A DNA stretch of 64,000 nucleotides. Source: Sedimentitalea arenosa. Its GTDB lineage: Bacteria > Pseudomonadota > Alphaproteobacteria > Rhodobacterales > Rhodobacteraceae. The notes under the pieces are model-generated. The model was not told where the DNA came from. It saw only the letters and a list, made by a program, of their open reading frames with translations, and did not search any database. Location of the stretch: NCBI RefSeq assembly GCF_016428585.1, contig NZ_JAELVR010000013.1:107586-171585 (forward strand), read 5' to 3'. The translations under genes and the position numbers were made by a program. Shown here one piece after another: positions 8,929 through 18,900 of this stretch (its first letter is position 1; the number at the start of each line of letters is the position of its first letter).

Positions 8929-9628
8929 ATGCGGCCCTCACGGCAGAGGCACGGACGGCCATCACCGCCGCGTTCACGAACAATGCAATGGCAAGAAGGA
9001 CGACCCCAAGCGCCAAGGCGAGTTCCAGATTTCCCTTGGATGTTTCCAGTGCGATGGTCGTGGTCATGACGCGGGTCACGTGATTGATGTTGCCCCCGAC
9101 GATGATCACGGCACCGACCTCGGCCACCGCCCGGCCGAAGCCCGCCAGCGCGACGGTCAAAAGGCTGTAGCGCGCGTCCCACAACAGCGCACCAACGCGG
9201 TCAAGCGGCCCCACGCCAAGCGACGCGAACTGTTCGACATACTCGCGGTGCAGATCCTCGACGACCTGTTTGGTCAGCGCCGCGATGATGGGCGTGACCA
9301 GAATGGTCTGGGCTATGATCATGGCCATCGGGGTGTAAAGCAGCTGTAGCGGACCGAGCGGGCCCGAGGCCGAGAGCATGAGGTACACCATCAGTCCTAC
9401 CACGACCGGCGGCAGGCCCATCAACGCGTTCAACACCACGGCCACGATGGTTCTACCCGGAAAGCGGAAAGCGCCGACCGCAGCGCCAAGGGGCAAGCCG
9501 ATCACGCAGGCGACGATCACCGCCGTCAGGGTCACTCGCAGCGACAGCCCGATAATCTCTATGAGATCGGGATCCCAGATCAAGATCAGGCCGAACGCCT
9601 CGGTCAGAATGCTGCCAAAACTGTCCAA
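8921..9628 (-). CDS. tupB: Tungstate ABC transporter permease
   Basis: A 235-aa inner-membrane permease with five to six hydrophobic segments and the binding-protein-dependent transport motif region AEVGAVIIVGGNI near residues 160-175. It is the first gene of tupBCA. The start is TTG: no ATG lies near, and a strong ribosome-binding site (GGAGGGGG) sits nine bases upstream of TTG 9628. An unusual start codon may limit expression of the whole importer. Length and motifs match TupB permeases. Confidence 0.9.
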   Translation of the reverse strand: MDSFGSILTEAFGLILIWDPDLIEIIGLSLRVTLTAVIVACVIGLPLGAAVGAFRFPGRTIVAVVLNALMGLPPVVVGLMVYLMLSASGPLGPLQLLYTPMAMIIAQTILVTPIIAALTKQVVEDLHREYVEQFASLGVGPLDRVGALLWDARYSLLTVALAGFGRAVAEVGAVIIVGGNINHVTRVMTTTIALETSKGNLELALALGVVLLAIALFVNAAVMAVRASAVRAAYA

Positions 9629-10080
9629 ACGTGTGGTTCCCCCTCCGTCACGGGAAATAAAACATGAAAACGCAGGGCAATCCAGCCCTCAACCGAAGGT
9701 TTTGGCACCGGATGCAAAGCTGCGCGCACGACAGCCGGGACTTCGATCACCGTGATGCTTCCGGCTGAAAGCAGTGATACGCGGACTGCGTCGAAGGTTA
9801 GGCTCATGACACACCAGTCCCTTAGCGTGATGTTCTTGCAGGTGTTGCCGACTTCGCCATTGCCCCGGCGATCAGCAACGGACCAAGCCGCAAGTCCACT
9901 TCAAGGCGCGCACCGACCATGGAGCACCTACGGAGGTCACGAACGTGTGCGCTGCATTTCAAGTGTCCACCCTTGATCGAACACGCGGCCGAACGAGATA
10001 CTGCATAGGTCAGCGAAAATGAGCCAAAACCCCTTGTGCCGCCGAGCTTCGGCGGAGCGAGACCGAAAGGAGAGATCGAA
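9629..10080. other. Divergent promoter region between tupB and the redox pair
   Basis: This 452-bp region holds no convincing gene. It must carry the promoters for tupBCA (minus) and the 10081 operon (plus). One minus-strand frame, 9807-9604 (67 codons), has an AAGGGA site eight bases before its ATG and overlaps the start of tupB, but its translation has no recognisable features, so I do not call it a gene. Confidence 0.5.
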
Positions 10081-10581
10081 ATGCCTCCATTCCAAGCCAA
10101 TCGTCGCAAACTGATCATCGCAGGCACTGCTGTCGCGGGAACCGCCCTGGCAACAGGCGTGTCGGGCCTGTTCACCCCCGCAAGCGCGCAAGACCTTGCT
10201 CCGACGCGCTCGATGCGCGGCGGCAGCAACAACTACCTGCCCGGCGCGCCGATCGTCGATCGCATCGGCGGCGGCGGCTTCTGGATGACCGGCACCGTTC
10301 GCCGTGCGGGCGATGGAGTTCCGCTGCAAGGTGTCCGAATTCAGATCTGGGCTCACACAACCGAGGGCCACGAGCGTGATCCGCAAAGCCACGGCGCCAC
10401 CCTCACCGGGGCCGATGGCACCTTTCGCCTAGAAATGCCGCAGATCGTGCCCGCCTTCGGCCAGCCACACGGGCATCTCGCCTATGACAGCGGCGATTTC
10501 CAGACGGTGTTCCTGCGGCCCGTGATGTCGAGCGCGGAGGACAAAACGCTGACCGCGGATTTCGTTCTGCAGCCGGCCTGA
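10081..10581 (+). CDS. Exported intradiol ring-cleavage dioxygenase-like protein, iron tyrosines missing
   Basis: A 166-aa protein with a twin-arginine-type leader (NRRKLII, hydrophobic stretch, ending ASAQD). The start is ATG 10081, preceded by AAGGAGA at 9-bp spacing; an in-frame GTG at 10036 lacks this. The body follows the intradiol dioxygenase beta-sandwich pattern: G-x-V-x-x-G-x-P-L-x-G-V near residue 78, then IWAHT, then TLTGADGTFRLEMP, then PHGHLAY. True members bind Fe(III) with two Tyr and two His. Here the HxH pair is kept (His130, His132), but the GxY position reads GHE, and the second Tyr region is shortened. It is probably not a standard ring-cleaving enzyme. It is followed 2 bp later by a membrane cytochrome, suggesting joint function. 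Confidence 0.7.
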   Translation: MPPFQANRRKLIIAGTAVAGTALATGVSGLFTPASAQDLAPTRSMRGGSNNYLPGAPIVDRIGGGGFWMTGTVRRAGDGVPLQGVRIQIWAHTTEGHERDPQSHGATLTGADGTFRLEMPQIVPAFGQPHGHLAYDSGDFQTVFLRPVMSSAEDKTLTADFVLQPA

Positions 10582-10583
10582 CC

Positions 10584-11198
10584 TTGGCATATTCTCTGCG
10601 CGCGATAGTGGTCTGGAGCGTTCTCGCGGGAACCATTGCCATTCCCCTCGCCATCGCGGCGGCAAGCCCCCTGCTTGCCTGGCGGCAGCCGGTCTACATA
10701 GCGGCCGGATTTGCCGGGATCGTTGGCATGGCGCTGCTGCTGCTCCAGCCGCTGTTGGCCGGCGGCTACCTCCCCGGTTTGGGCAGGCGGACGGGGCGGC
10801 GGGTTCACGCATGGAGCGGCCTGCTGCTGCTTGCCTGCATCGTGTTGCATGTCGCGGGCCTCTGGCTGACCAGCCCGCCCGACGTGATCGACGCGCTACT
10901 CTTCAGATCGCCCACCCCCTTCTCGGCTTGGGGCGTCATCGCGATGTGGGCGCTGTTCGCGGCTGCGGCTCTGGTCGGGCTGCGCCAGCGATTTCGCGTT
11001 CCGCCCCCATATTGGCGGCTCGGCCATACCGCGCTGGTGAGCGTCGCCGTTGCCGGCAGCGTCGTTCACGCGCTGCTGATCGAGGGCACGATGGGGGTGG
11101 TGTCCAAGACCGCGCTCTGTGCGCTCGCCATCGCGGCGACCGTGAAAGCGGTGACCGACCTGCGCTCCTATGCGGTTCTCACGCGCCGGCAGCCCTGA
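10584..11198 (+). CDS. Ferric reductase-like transmembrane cytochrome
   Basis: A 204-aa integral membrane protein with about six hydrophobic helices. Four histidines form two evenly spaced pairs, His75/His89 and His148/His162, each with 13 residues between. This is the pattern that holds two stacked b hemes in the ferric reductase/NADPH oxidase-like transmembrane domain. No FAD or NAD(P)H domain is present. The start is probably TTG 10584, two bases after the stop of the intradiol-like gene; GTG 10608 is an alternative. It could pass electrons across the membrane to its exported neighbour; this is inference from gene order. Confidence 0.75.
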   Translation: MAYSLRAIVVWSVLAGTIAIPLAIAAASPLLAWRQPVYIAAGFAGIVGMALLLLQPLLAGGYLPGLGRRTGRRVHAWSGLLLLACIVLHVAGLWLTSPPDVIDALLFRSPTPFSAWGVIAMWALFAAAALVGLRQRFRVPPPYWRLGHTALVSVAVAGSVVHALLIEGTMGVVSKTALCALAIAATVKAVTDLRSYAVLTRRQP

Positions 11199-11431
11199 TC
11201 GAACGTCAGCCGCGAAATTGCCAAGACCGCTTTGCGGACATCCGCAGGTCCTTTGATGCGGCTGCTTCTGAAAATCCAGGCGATGGTGGTCGTTTCAACA
11301 GCGCCCCGGCGCGCTTTGAACGATGGCTTGCCTGACCACGGATCACGCCGCACCGCAGCGGATCGGGTTGCGGCGGTCAGGCCGACCAACACACATCTCC
11401 TAAACTTTAACTCCCTGGTTGGAACATCCTT

Positions 11432-12958
11432 CTAAAGCTGCGATCCGATCGGCAGGATCGCGAGAAGCCCGGCCTTGATATGGCCCCAGAAACTGCCGGT
11501 CGGCTCGTTGCGATAAACCACCGTCACGCCATCGTCCCCTTGGGCGCGCCACGTGAGGCGGTCGTCTTCCAGCCGGACGGCATAGGTGTTCTCTAGCAGG
11601 AAACCGTCCAGCACGTCGACCGCCCTCTTGGTGATCAGTGGAGAGTCGACGAGAATGCCCATCTCGGTGTTGATATGCACCGACCTCGGATCCCAGTTGA
11701 ACGAGCCCACGAACAGGTAGCGGTTGTCTACCGTGAAGGCTTTTGTATGCAGGCCTGAGCGCGACTCCCCCCAGTTCACACCGCGGCGGTGCACCCTGTG
11801 GGCGTCCGGGCGCAACTCGTGCAACTCGACACCACTTTCCAGAAGCGGGCGCCGTTGCAGCGCGTAGTGTGCATAAACCGGCGCCACGTCGTTTGAGGCC
11901 AGCGAGTTCGTTGTCACGGTGACATCGACTCCCCGGCCCTCCAGTTCGCTCAGCCATTTCACGCCGCTCCGGCGCGGGACGAAATAGGCCGATACGACGT
12001 TGACCGACTCCTCGGCATTCTGGAAATAGGGTACGAGTTTCGAGGCAAGGATCGGCACGCCGTTAGCTGCACCGGCGGCTTTCGTCGGTGGGTCGGAGTA
12101 AAGCTTGGCCGGCACCCAATCGAGCTTCAACGCAGACCGCTTGAAGTGTGCCTCTGCGGATCGACGCAAGGCGGCGGCATATGGTGTCTGCTGGGCTTCG
12201 GCTACCAGCGCGTTCAGGCGCACCCGCGCATCCTGCAGGCCGAACTGCTCCGGTTCTCCGATGACCGCGCGTGCGGGCACGGCAAAGGCGCTGTTCCAGT
12301 AGTCGTCGAAATTGTCGGAAACTTCCTTCACCACCGGACCGGCCACCATGATATCGAGATCGGCATAGTTCATTTCTTCCTTTGCGAGGAAGTATTCGGC
12401 CCCGATGTTTCTGCCGCCCACGATGGATATCGTGTTGTCCGCGGTCAGCGATTTGTTGTGCATTCGCCTGTTGATGCGCTTGAAGTCGGTGAGCCCCGCC
12501 ACGAAGAGACTCTGGTCCCTTCGGAACGGGTTGAACAGCCGGATTTCGATGTTCTCATGCGAGTCCAGCGCCGCGGTCATCGCGTCATAGCCCGAGGTAT
12601 CCATGTCATCGAGAAGAAGCCTGACCCGCACGCCGCGATCGGCGGCATTCAGAAGGCTCGACGCGAAGATATGCCCGGTCGGGTCGTCGTGCAGAAGATA
12701 GTACTGGGCATCCAGCGTCACGTCGGCGCGCGCCGCCAGAAGCAGGCGTGCGGCCAGCGCATACTCACCATTCGCGATCAGATTGACACCCGAGCGTCCG
12801 TCGCCCGGATTGCCCAGACCGCGCACATCAGCCGCAAGTCGCGTATTTGCCGGAGGCACAGGCGCAAAGGATTGCGATCTCGGGTATTCCGGCAACGCCG
12901 ACGAACAGGCGGCCAGAACCACCAGCATCAGCCCGAGTGAAGGTATTACGCGAAGCAT
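11432..12958 (-). CDS. Phospholipase D-like / cardiolipin synthase-like lipoprotein
   Basis: A 508-aa protein with two HKD motifs, HNKSLTAD and HTKAFTVD, the second followed by GSFNWDPRS. Together these form one PLD active site, as in cardiolipin synthases and other phosphatidyltransferases. The N-terminus, from ATG 12958, is a lipoprotein signal (hydrophobic stretch ending LVVLAAC), so it is anchored in the envelope. I chose ATG 12958 over the upstream ATG 13015 because AAGGGG lies eight bases before it and the lipobox then sits at normal distance. It is transcribed alone. Substrate unknown; phospholipid head-group transfer or hydrolysis is likely. Confidence 0.88.
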   Translation of the reverse strand: MLRVIPSLGLMLVVLAACSSALPEYPRSQSFAPVPPANTRLAADVRGLGNPGDGRSGVNLIANGEYALAARLLLAARADVTLDAQYYLLHDDPTGHIFASSLLNAADRGVRVRLLLDDMDTSGYDAMTAALDSHENIEIRLFNPFRRDQSLFVAGLTDFKRINRRMHNKSLTADNTISIVGGRNIGAEYFLAKEEMNYADLDIMVAGPVVKEVSDNFDDYWNSAFAVPARAVIGEPEQFGLQDARVRLNALVAEAQQTPYAAALRRSAEAHFKRSALKLDWVPAKLYSDPPTKAAGAANGVPILASKLVPYFQNAEESVNVVSAYFVPRRSGVKWLSELEGRGVDVTVTTNSLASNDVAPVYAHYALQRRPLLESGVELHELRPDAHRVHRRGVNWGESRSGLHTKAFTVDNRYLFVGSFNWDPRSVHINTEMGILVDSPLITKRAVDVLDGFLLENTYAVRLEDDRLTWRAQGDDGVTVVYRNEPTGSFWGHIKAGLLAILPIGSQL

Positions 12959-13173
12959 GTGTCCGGCCCCTTGTGTTTTCGCTTTCGAAACGCCACCATT
13001 TTCCTTTGCTGACAAATCCCATCAATCGTGGCCGAACATCAAGCCCTGCATGCAGCGGCCCGCCAATCCCACGCTACCCATTGGTGGATCGTCCAGCGTC
13101 GCGATGCAGGCCAATGCCTCTGGCGCCACCAGACTTTCTTTTCGCATTCAGCTCTAACAGATAAGCTGGTCGC

Positions 13174-13515
13174 ATGGCCTCCACCGAATCCTCGAACGCT
13201 TTCTATCTTCAGCGCTTGCTCGCCGAACGCGAAGAGCTTGACGCCGACTCCAAGCGCACCGCGTCGAACCGGCGCCCCGTGGAGCTCGACCAGCAGAAGG
13301 AAGGTCGATTGTCGCGCATGGATGCCTTGCAGAACCAGGCGATGGCGAAGGGCACCGAAACCCGCCGGGCGCAACGTCAGGCGGCGGTGAAGGCCGCGAT
13401 CGAACGCCTGCAATCGGGCGAGTTCGGATATTGCTGCGATTGCGGCGAGCCGATCGGTCAGCGACGGCTCGATCTCGATCCGACCGCGGCCCGCTGCCTC
13501 TCCTGCGCACAATAG
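13174..13515 (+). CDS. DksA/TraR-family zinc-finger protein
   Basis: A 113-aa protein. An N-terminal coiled helix (residues 1-75, rich in E, R and Q) is followed by a C4 zinc finger with Cys87, Cys90, Cys108 and Cys111 (YCCDCGEPI ... RCLSC). Family members bind in the secondary channel of RNA polymerase and adjust transcription in stress. At 113 aa it is shorter than E. coli DksA (about 150), so it is a TraR/DksA-like short form. It lies 8 bp before a flavodoxin-like gene, with which it may be co-transcribed. Confidence 0.88.
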   Translation: MASTESSNAFYLQRLLAEREELDADSKRTASNRRPVELDQQKEGRLSRMDALQNQAMAKGTETRRAQRQAAVKAAIERLQSGEFGYCCDCGEPIGQRRLDLDPTAARCLSCAQ

Positions 13516-13523
13516 GCAACCCC

Positions 13524-14003
13524 ATGCTTCTCATCGTCTATCATTCGCGAACCGACGGCAGCCGCCAGATGGCAACAGCGGCGGCGGACGCTGCCCGCGA
13601 CGAGACGAGGACCGTTTTGAAACCGGCGCAGGACACGGGCCCCGATGATCTTCTGGCGGCTGGTGGCTACATATTCGCGGCGCCCGAAAATCTCGCGGCA
13701 CTGTCGGGAGTCATGAAGGATTTTTTCGACCGCTGCTACTACCCGGTTCTCGGCCGGATCGAGGGACGCGCCTATGCGCAGATGGTCTGTGCCGGCTCGG
13801 ACGGTCAGAACGCGGCCCGTCAAACCGCCCGCATCGCCAAGGGGTGGCGGCTGAAGGAAGTGCAGCAGCCTCTGATCGTCTGCACCCATGCCCAGACGCC
13901 CGAGGAGATCCTCGCCGAAAAGACGATCCCCGAGGAACAGCTCGCCCTCTGTCGCGATCTTGGCGCCGCGATGGGAGCCGGTCTGCAGATGGGCGCTTTC
14001 TGA
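13524..14003 (+). CDS. Flavodoxin-like NAD(P)H-dependent FMN protein
   Basis: A 159-aa flavodoxin-fold protein. The opening LLIVYHSRTDGSRQMA fits the FMN phosphate-binding loop, and GYIFAAPENLAALSGVMKDFFDR matches the second flavin-contact region. The start ATG 13524 lies 8 bp after the zinc-finger gene; the in-frame extension upstream is only overlap with that gene. Probably a soluble reductase or electron carrier. The physiological partner is unknown. Confidence 0.82.
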   Translation: MLLIVYHSRTDGSRQMATAAADAARDETRTVLKPAQDTGPDDLLAAGGYIFAAPENLAALSGVMKDFFDRCYYPVLGRIEGRAYAQMVCAGSDGQNAARQTARIAKGWRLKEVQQPLIVCTHAQTPEEILAEKTIPEEQLALCRDLGAAMGAGLQMGAF

Positions 14004-14047
14004 TGACCCGTACCCAGCGGTGACGGCACCCTAGAGGAGAAGCGCTG

Positions 14048-14824
14048 ATGAAGCTCGCGATCGACGTGTCCCTGACCTATGCGCTCGGCGCGCAAAGAAC
14101 GGCCCTGCTCGCGCTGGAGGCGGCCAGAACAGCGGGCCAGACCGTGCTGGAGGACCGGCTGGAGATCGAAGGGGCGGAACTGTCGCAAATTGAGGGCGAA
14201 TGGGGGATCGGACACCGCAACTGGGTCCGCATTGACGGTGACGCCCTGCGCCTTCTCTACACCGCCGTGGTTGACGTGGCGCGTGAAGCGGTCAACCTGG
14301 AGGGCCTTGCCGCCTCGCCGCTGCATGACCTGACCGAACAGCAGATTCCATTTCTGCGCCCCTCGCGCTTTTGCCAGTCCGACCAGTTCGAAAGCTTTGT
14401 CGCCGACCAGTTCAGGCATCGGACTGACGGTGCGAGAATAGCCGCGATCCTGGACTGGATCGACTCCGTGATGGAGTACGGCCCTGACCATTCGCACAGT
14501 GAAACAACTCTGCTCGACACATTTTCCACACGAAAGGGTGTGTGCCGGGACTACGTCCACCTCTTCTGTGGCCTGGCCCGCGCCTCGCATATCCCGGCGC
14601 GGTATGTGTCGGCCTATGGCGTCAATGTCGATCCGCCGGATTTTCATGCCGTCGCGCAGGTCTGGCTGGACGAGACATGGCACATGGTCGATCCGACCGG
14701 CATGTGCACGGCGAACGAACTCGCCTTGATCGCGGTCGGGCGGGACGCCGGCGACGTACCTTTCATGGAAACCCCAGATGAGGCCCGGTTCGTCGAACAG
14801 CAGGTGCGCGTGACGGCGGTGTGA
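14048..14824 (+). CDS. Transglutaminase-like cysteine protease-fold protein
   Basis: A 258-aa protein with a transglutaminase core in its second half. The predicted triad is Cys166 (RKGVCRDYVHL), His200 (PDFHAVAQVWL) and Asp215 (WHMVDPTGM). The first 150 residues form the beta-rich N-terminal domain common in bacterial relatives. A GAGGAGAAG ribosome site precedes ATG 14048. There is no signal peptide, so it is likely cytoplasmic. In bacteria such proteins often act as proteases or amide hydrolases rather than crosslinkers; the substrate is not evident from context. Confidence 0.85.
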   Translation: MKLAIDVSLTYALGAQRTALLALEAARTAGQTVLEDRLEIEGAELSQIEGEWGIGHRNWVRIDGDALRLLYTAVVDVAREAVNLEGLAASPLHDLTEQQIPFLRPSRFCQSDQFESFVADQFRHRTDGARIAAILDWIDSVMEYGPDHSHSETTLLDTFSTRKGVCRDYVHLFCGLARASHIPARYVSAYGVNVDPPDFHAVAQVWLDETWHMVDPTGMCTANELALIAVGRDAGDVPFMETPDEARFVEQQVRVTAV

Positions 14825-14921
14825 TCCAAGTTGAACGGTGGGCAGAAACGCTCCGGCACAGATACGAAATCGTGATGTGGTCCCGCTTGGAGTGGGCTCG
14901 ATTGCGGGCGATCCTGCCGCC

Positions 14922-15908
14922 ATGACATCACGCCGTTCCTTCCTCGCCGGCACCGCGGGTGTGCTGGCTCTTCCCATGATTTGCTCTTCCGCTGCACGAG
15001 CTGACGGGGGGCTTGCCGATGCCGTCGATCGGCTCGATCAGTTGCACACGATACAGGTCATGCGGGGCCAGGAAATGCTGTTCGCATCGGCGCCAAGGGG
15101 CGGAGGACTCGACCGGCTCGCCAACATCAAATCCTGCTCCAAGAGCATCGTCGCCCTGTTGCTGGGCATCGCCATCTCGCGGCAGGAAATCCCAGGCGTG
15201 GGCGCGCGATTGGGCGAGGTCGCGCCATCGATCATTCCGGCGAACGCCACCGTCGGTGTACCGGAATTGACCTTGCAGAACCTCGTGACCCTGCGCGCCG
15301 GTCTCGAACGGACTTCCGGCGCGAATTACGGCAGCTGGATCAATTCGCCCAACTGGATCGCGGATGCCCTGCAGCGCCCGATGGTCGCCGCGCCGGGGAG
15401 CCGGATGCTCTATTCGACCGGCACGACCCACGTTCTGGGCGCCGCGTTGGTTCAAGCGACCGGAGAAAGCCTGCTGACACAGGCCCGCGCACGTCTGGGG
15501 GCACCCATGTCGATCGAAGTGCCGCCCTGGGTGCGCGACCCGCAAGGATACTACCTTGGCGGCAACGAGATGGCACTGACGCCCAAGGCAATGCTGAAGA
15601 TCGCCGCTATGATCCGCGATGGCGGAGTATTCCAGGGGCGGCAGGTGGTGCCAGCGGATTGGGTGCGCAAATCGCTCACCCCGCGCACGCGCTCGCCGTT
15701 TTCCGGGCTGAGCTATGGCTACGGCTGGTTCCTGTCCCCCTCGGGCTACGCCATCGCGCGGGGTTACGGCGGGCAGATCATCGCGGCGCATGCCTCCCGC
15801 GGCCTTGCCGTCGCGATCACCTCCGATCCGACGCGGCCCGCCCGGTCCGGCGGCTATTTCGGCGACCTGATGCAGCTTCTGGACGGACCGATCCTGTCCA
15901 TGGCGTGA
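14922..15908 (+). CDS. Exported class C beta-lactamase-fold serine hydrolase
   Basis: A 328-aa protein with a twin-arginine leader (TSRRSFLAG, ending AARAD). The serine hydrolase SxxK motif is Ser71-Cys-Ser-Lys74, and a YSTGTT segment stands where the class C Tyr motif is expected. The C-terminal GGQII replaces the usual HxG/KTG motif. It acts in the periplasm, probably as an esterase or DD-peptidase-like enzyme; resistance to beta-lactams is possible but not indicated. The start is ATG 14922; upstream in-frame sequence before it is not leader-like. Confidence 0.82.
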   Translation: MTSRRSFLAGTAGVLALPMICSSAARADGGLADAVDRLDQLHTIQVMRGQEMLFASAPRGGGLDRLANIKSCSKSIVALLLGIAISRQEIPGVGARLGEVAPSIIPANATVGVPELTLQNLVTLRAGLERTSGANYGSWINSPNWIADALQRPMVAAPGSRMLYSTGTTHVLGAALVQATGESLLTQARARLGAPMSIEVPPWVRDPQGYYLGGNEMALTPKAMLKIAAMIRDGGVFQGRQVVPADWVRKSLTPRTRSPFSGLSYGYGWFLSPSGYAIARGYGGQIIAAHASRGLAVAITSDPTRPARSGGYFGDLMQLLDGPILSMA

Positions 15909-15941
15909 TCCCGTGCCCGACGGAGCACCACCACTGAACGT

Positions 15942-18900
15942 TCAGGTCGCCGGCTCGGCCTGCTGTCGTTTGAACAGCCGCGCCACGACGACGAAGAACA
16001 GCGGAACGAAGATCACGCCCAGAACGGTTCCGGTGATCGTGCCACCCAGCACCGCCGAACCGACCGCCGTGCGCCCCCCGGCCCCCGCGCCGGTCGACAG
16101 GGCCAGCGGCAAGACCCCCAGCGAGAAGGCAAGAGAGGTCATGATGATCGGGCGGAAGCGCTGCCGGGCAGCCTCTTTCACCGCTGTGTAGAGGTTTTCG
16201 CCCGACTCAAACCTGTCGCGCGCGAATTCCACGATAAGGATCGCGTTCTTGCCGGTCAGGCCGATCACGGTCAGCAAGCCGACCTGGAAGAAAACGCCGT
16301 TCTCGAAATCCAGCCAATAGGCCGCCCCCATCGTGCCGAGCACCCCGATCGGCATCGCCAGCATGACCGAGAATGGAATCGCCCAGCTTTCATAAAGGGC
16401 CGCGAGGCAGAGGAAGATCGCCGCCAGCGACAGGGCATAGAGCAACGGGGCCGAGCCGCCGGAGTCGAGTTCTTCGAGCGACAAACCGGTCCAGGCGGCG
16501 CTGTAGCCCGGTGGAAGCTGCGCAACCAGGCGTTCGATCTCGGCGATGGCCTCGCCGGTGGTGACACCTGCTGCGGGCGAGCCCTGGATCTGCATCGCCG
16601 GGACGCCGTTGTAGCGGCTCAGGCCTTGGGGGCCGTACTCCCAGCTCTCGCTGGTGAAGTTGGCAAACGGGACGAGATCGCCGCCTGCGTTGCGCACGCG
16701 CCATTTCTGCAGGTCGGACGGTGTCGCCCGGCTGTCGGGCTCGCCTTGCACGTAGACCCGCTTGATACGCCCATTGTCGATGAAATCGTTCACGTAGGTG
16801 CCGGCCCAGGCAATGTTCAGCGTCGTGCCCACATTGGCCGGCGTCACCCCCATCGCCCCGGCCGCGCGCCAATCGATATCAAGCCGATACTGCGCGGCGT
16901 CTTCGAGTCCCGAGGGTCGAGCGGACGCGATGAGAGGGCTTTGCGCTGCAAGGCCCAACAGCTGGTTGCGCGCGGTCAATAGCTGTTCATGGGTCTGACC
17001 CGCCTGCGCCTGCAGGAAAAAATCAAAGCCAGATACGTTTCCGAGTTCGATGACAGAGGGCGGAACGATCGGGAAGACCATCGCATCGCGAATGCCGGAA
17101 AACGCACCGAAGGCCCGCCCCGCCACCGCCTGCACGGATTGACCGGGCGACGGCCGTTCGTCCCAATCCTTCATCCGGACGAAGGCCAGACCCATGTTCT
17201 GCCCCTGCCCCGCGAAGCTGAACCCCACGACGCCGAAGGTCGATTGCACGTTGTCGCCCTCGGCTCCAGCGAAATGCGACTCGACCTGTTTGACCACCTC
17301 GAGCGTACGTTCGGCCGTAGCGCCGGTCGGCGCCTGGATCAACGTCAGCAGAATGCCTTGGTCCTCGTCCGGCAGGAACCCGGTCGGCGTGTTGTTGAAC
17401 AGGAAGACCATGCCATAGACTAGCGCGGCATAGACCACGAGCGCCCGCAGCGTCCTGCGGGTCACGAAGCCGACCGTGGCGGCATATCCGCTCGTCACCT
17501 TGTCAAAGCCCGTGTTGAACCATCCCAACGGCCCCTTGCGGGTGTGATGCGCATCCTTGGGCTTGAGGAGTGTCGCGCAGAGCGCGGGTGTCAGCGTCAG
17601 GGCCACCAGAACCGACAACAACATCGCCGAGACGATCGTGATCGAGAACTGGCGGTAGATCACCCCGGTCGAGCCGCCGAAAAAGGCCATCGGAACAAAA
17701 ACGGCGGACAGCACCAGCGCGATGCCGATCAGCGCCCCGGTGATCTGGTCCATGGACTTCCGCGTGGCCTCGCGCGGGGACAGCCCCTCTTCCTCCATGA
17801 TCCGTTCGACGTTCTCGACCACCACGATGGCGTCGTCCACAAGCAGGCCGATGGCGAGAACCATCGCAAGCATGGTCAGCGTGTTGATGGTGAAGCCCGC
17901 CAAAGCCAGGATCGCGAACGTGCCGAGGATGACGACCGGCACCGCCAGCGTCGGGATCAGCGTGGCGCGGAAGTTCTGCAGGAACAGGAACATCACCAGG
18001 AACACCAGGCCGATCGCTTCGAACAGGGTCTTCTGCACTTCGTGGATCGATATCTCGATGAACGGCGTGGTGTCGTATGGGATCACGTAGGACACGCCTT
18101 CGGGAAAATACTGCTTGTAGGCCTCGATCCGCTCCTTGACGCGTTCGGCCGTGTCCAGCGCGTTGGCTCCTGCGGCGAGGTTCAAGGCCATGCCAGCCGC
18201 CGGCCGGCCGTTGAACCTTGCGATCGTGGCATAGTTTTCAGCCCCGATTTCGACCCTTGCCACATCCTGCAGCAGCACCAGTCCGCCATCGGTTTCCGAC
18301 CGCAGAACGATATCGCGGAAATCGGCGGGCGTCCGCAGCAGGGATTGGGCCGTGATGGTCGCGTTCAACTGCTGACCTTCCGGTGCTGGCAGCGAGCCGA
18401 AGGCCCCGGCGGAGATCTGCGCGTTCTGCGCCGCCACTGCGCTGACCACATCGGACGGCGTCATTTCGAACGCCGCCAGCTTTGACGGGTCGAGCCAGAT
18501 CCGCATGGCATATTGCGCGCCGAAGACCTGCGCGCCGCCGACGCCCTCGATGCGGCTGAACTCGTCCACCAGGTTCGAACTCAGGTAATCCGACAGATCC
18601 GCCTGCTCGAGCCGGCCATCGTCCGAAATCAGGGCGATCACCATGAAGAAGGACGAGGACGCCTTCTGCACGCGCACGCCCAGCCTCTGCACGGTTTCCG
18701 GCAAGAGCGGCGTCGCCTGCGCCAGCTTGTTCTGCACCTGGACCTGCGCCACGTCGGCGTCCGTGCCCGCCTCGAAGGTCAGGGTGATCGTCGCGGTGCC
18801 CGCCGAAGTCGACGATGACGACAGGTAACGCATCCCATCGAGCCCGGTCATCTGCTGCTCGATGATCTGGGTGACCGTGTTGGCCACGGTTTCGGCCGAT

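Noticed and set aside
9604..9807. 67-codon minus-strand frame upstream of tupB with AAGGGA before ATG
   Set aside because: Overlaps the tupB start in another frame and has no recognisable features; a leader peptide is possible but not supported.
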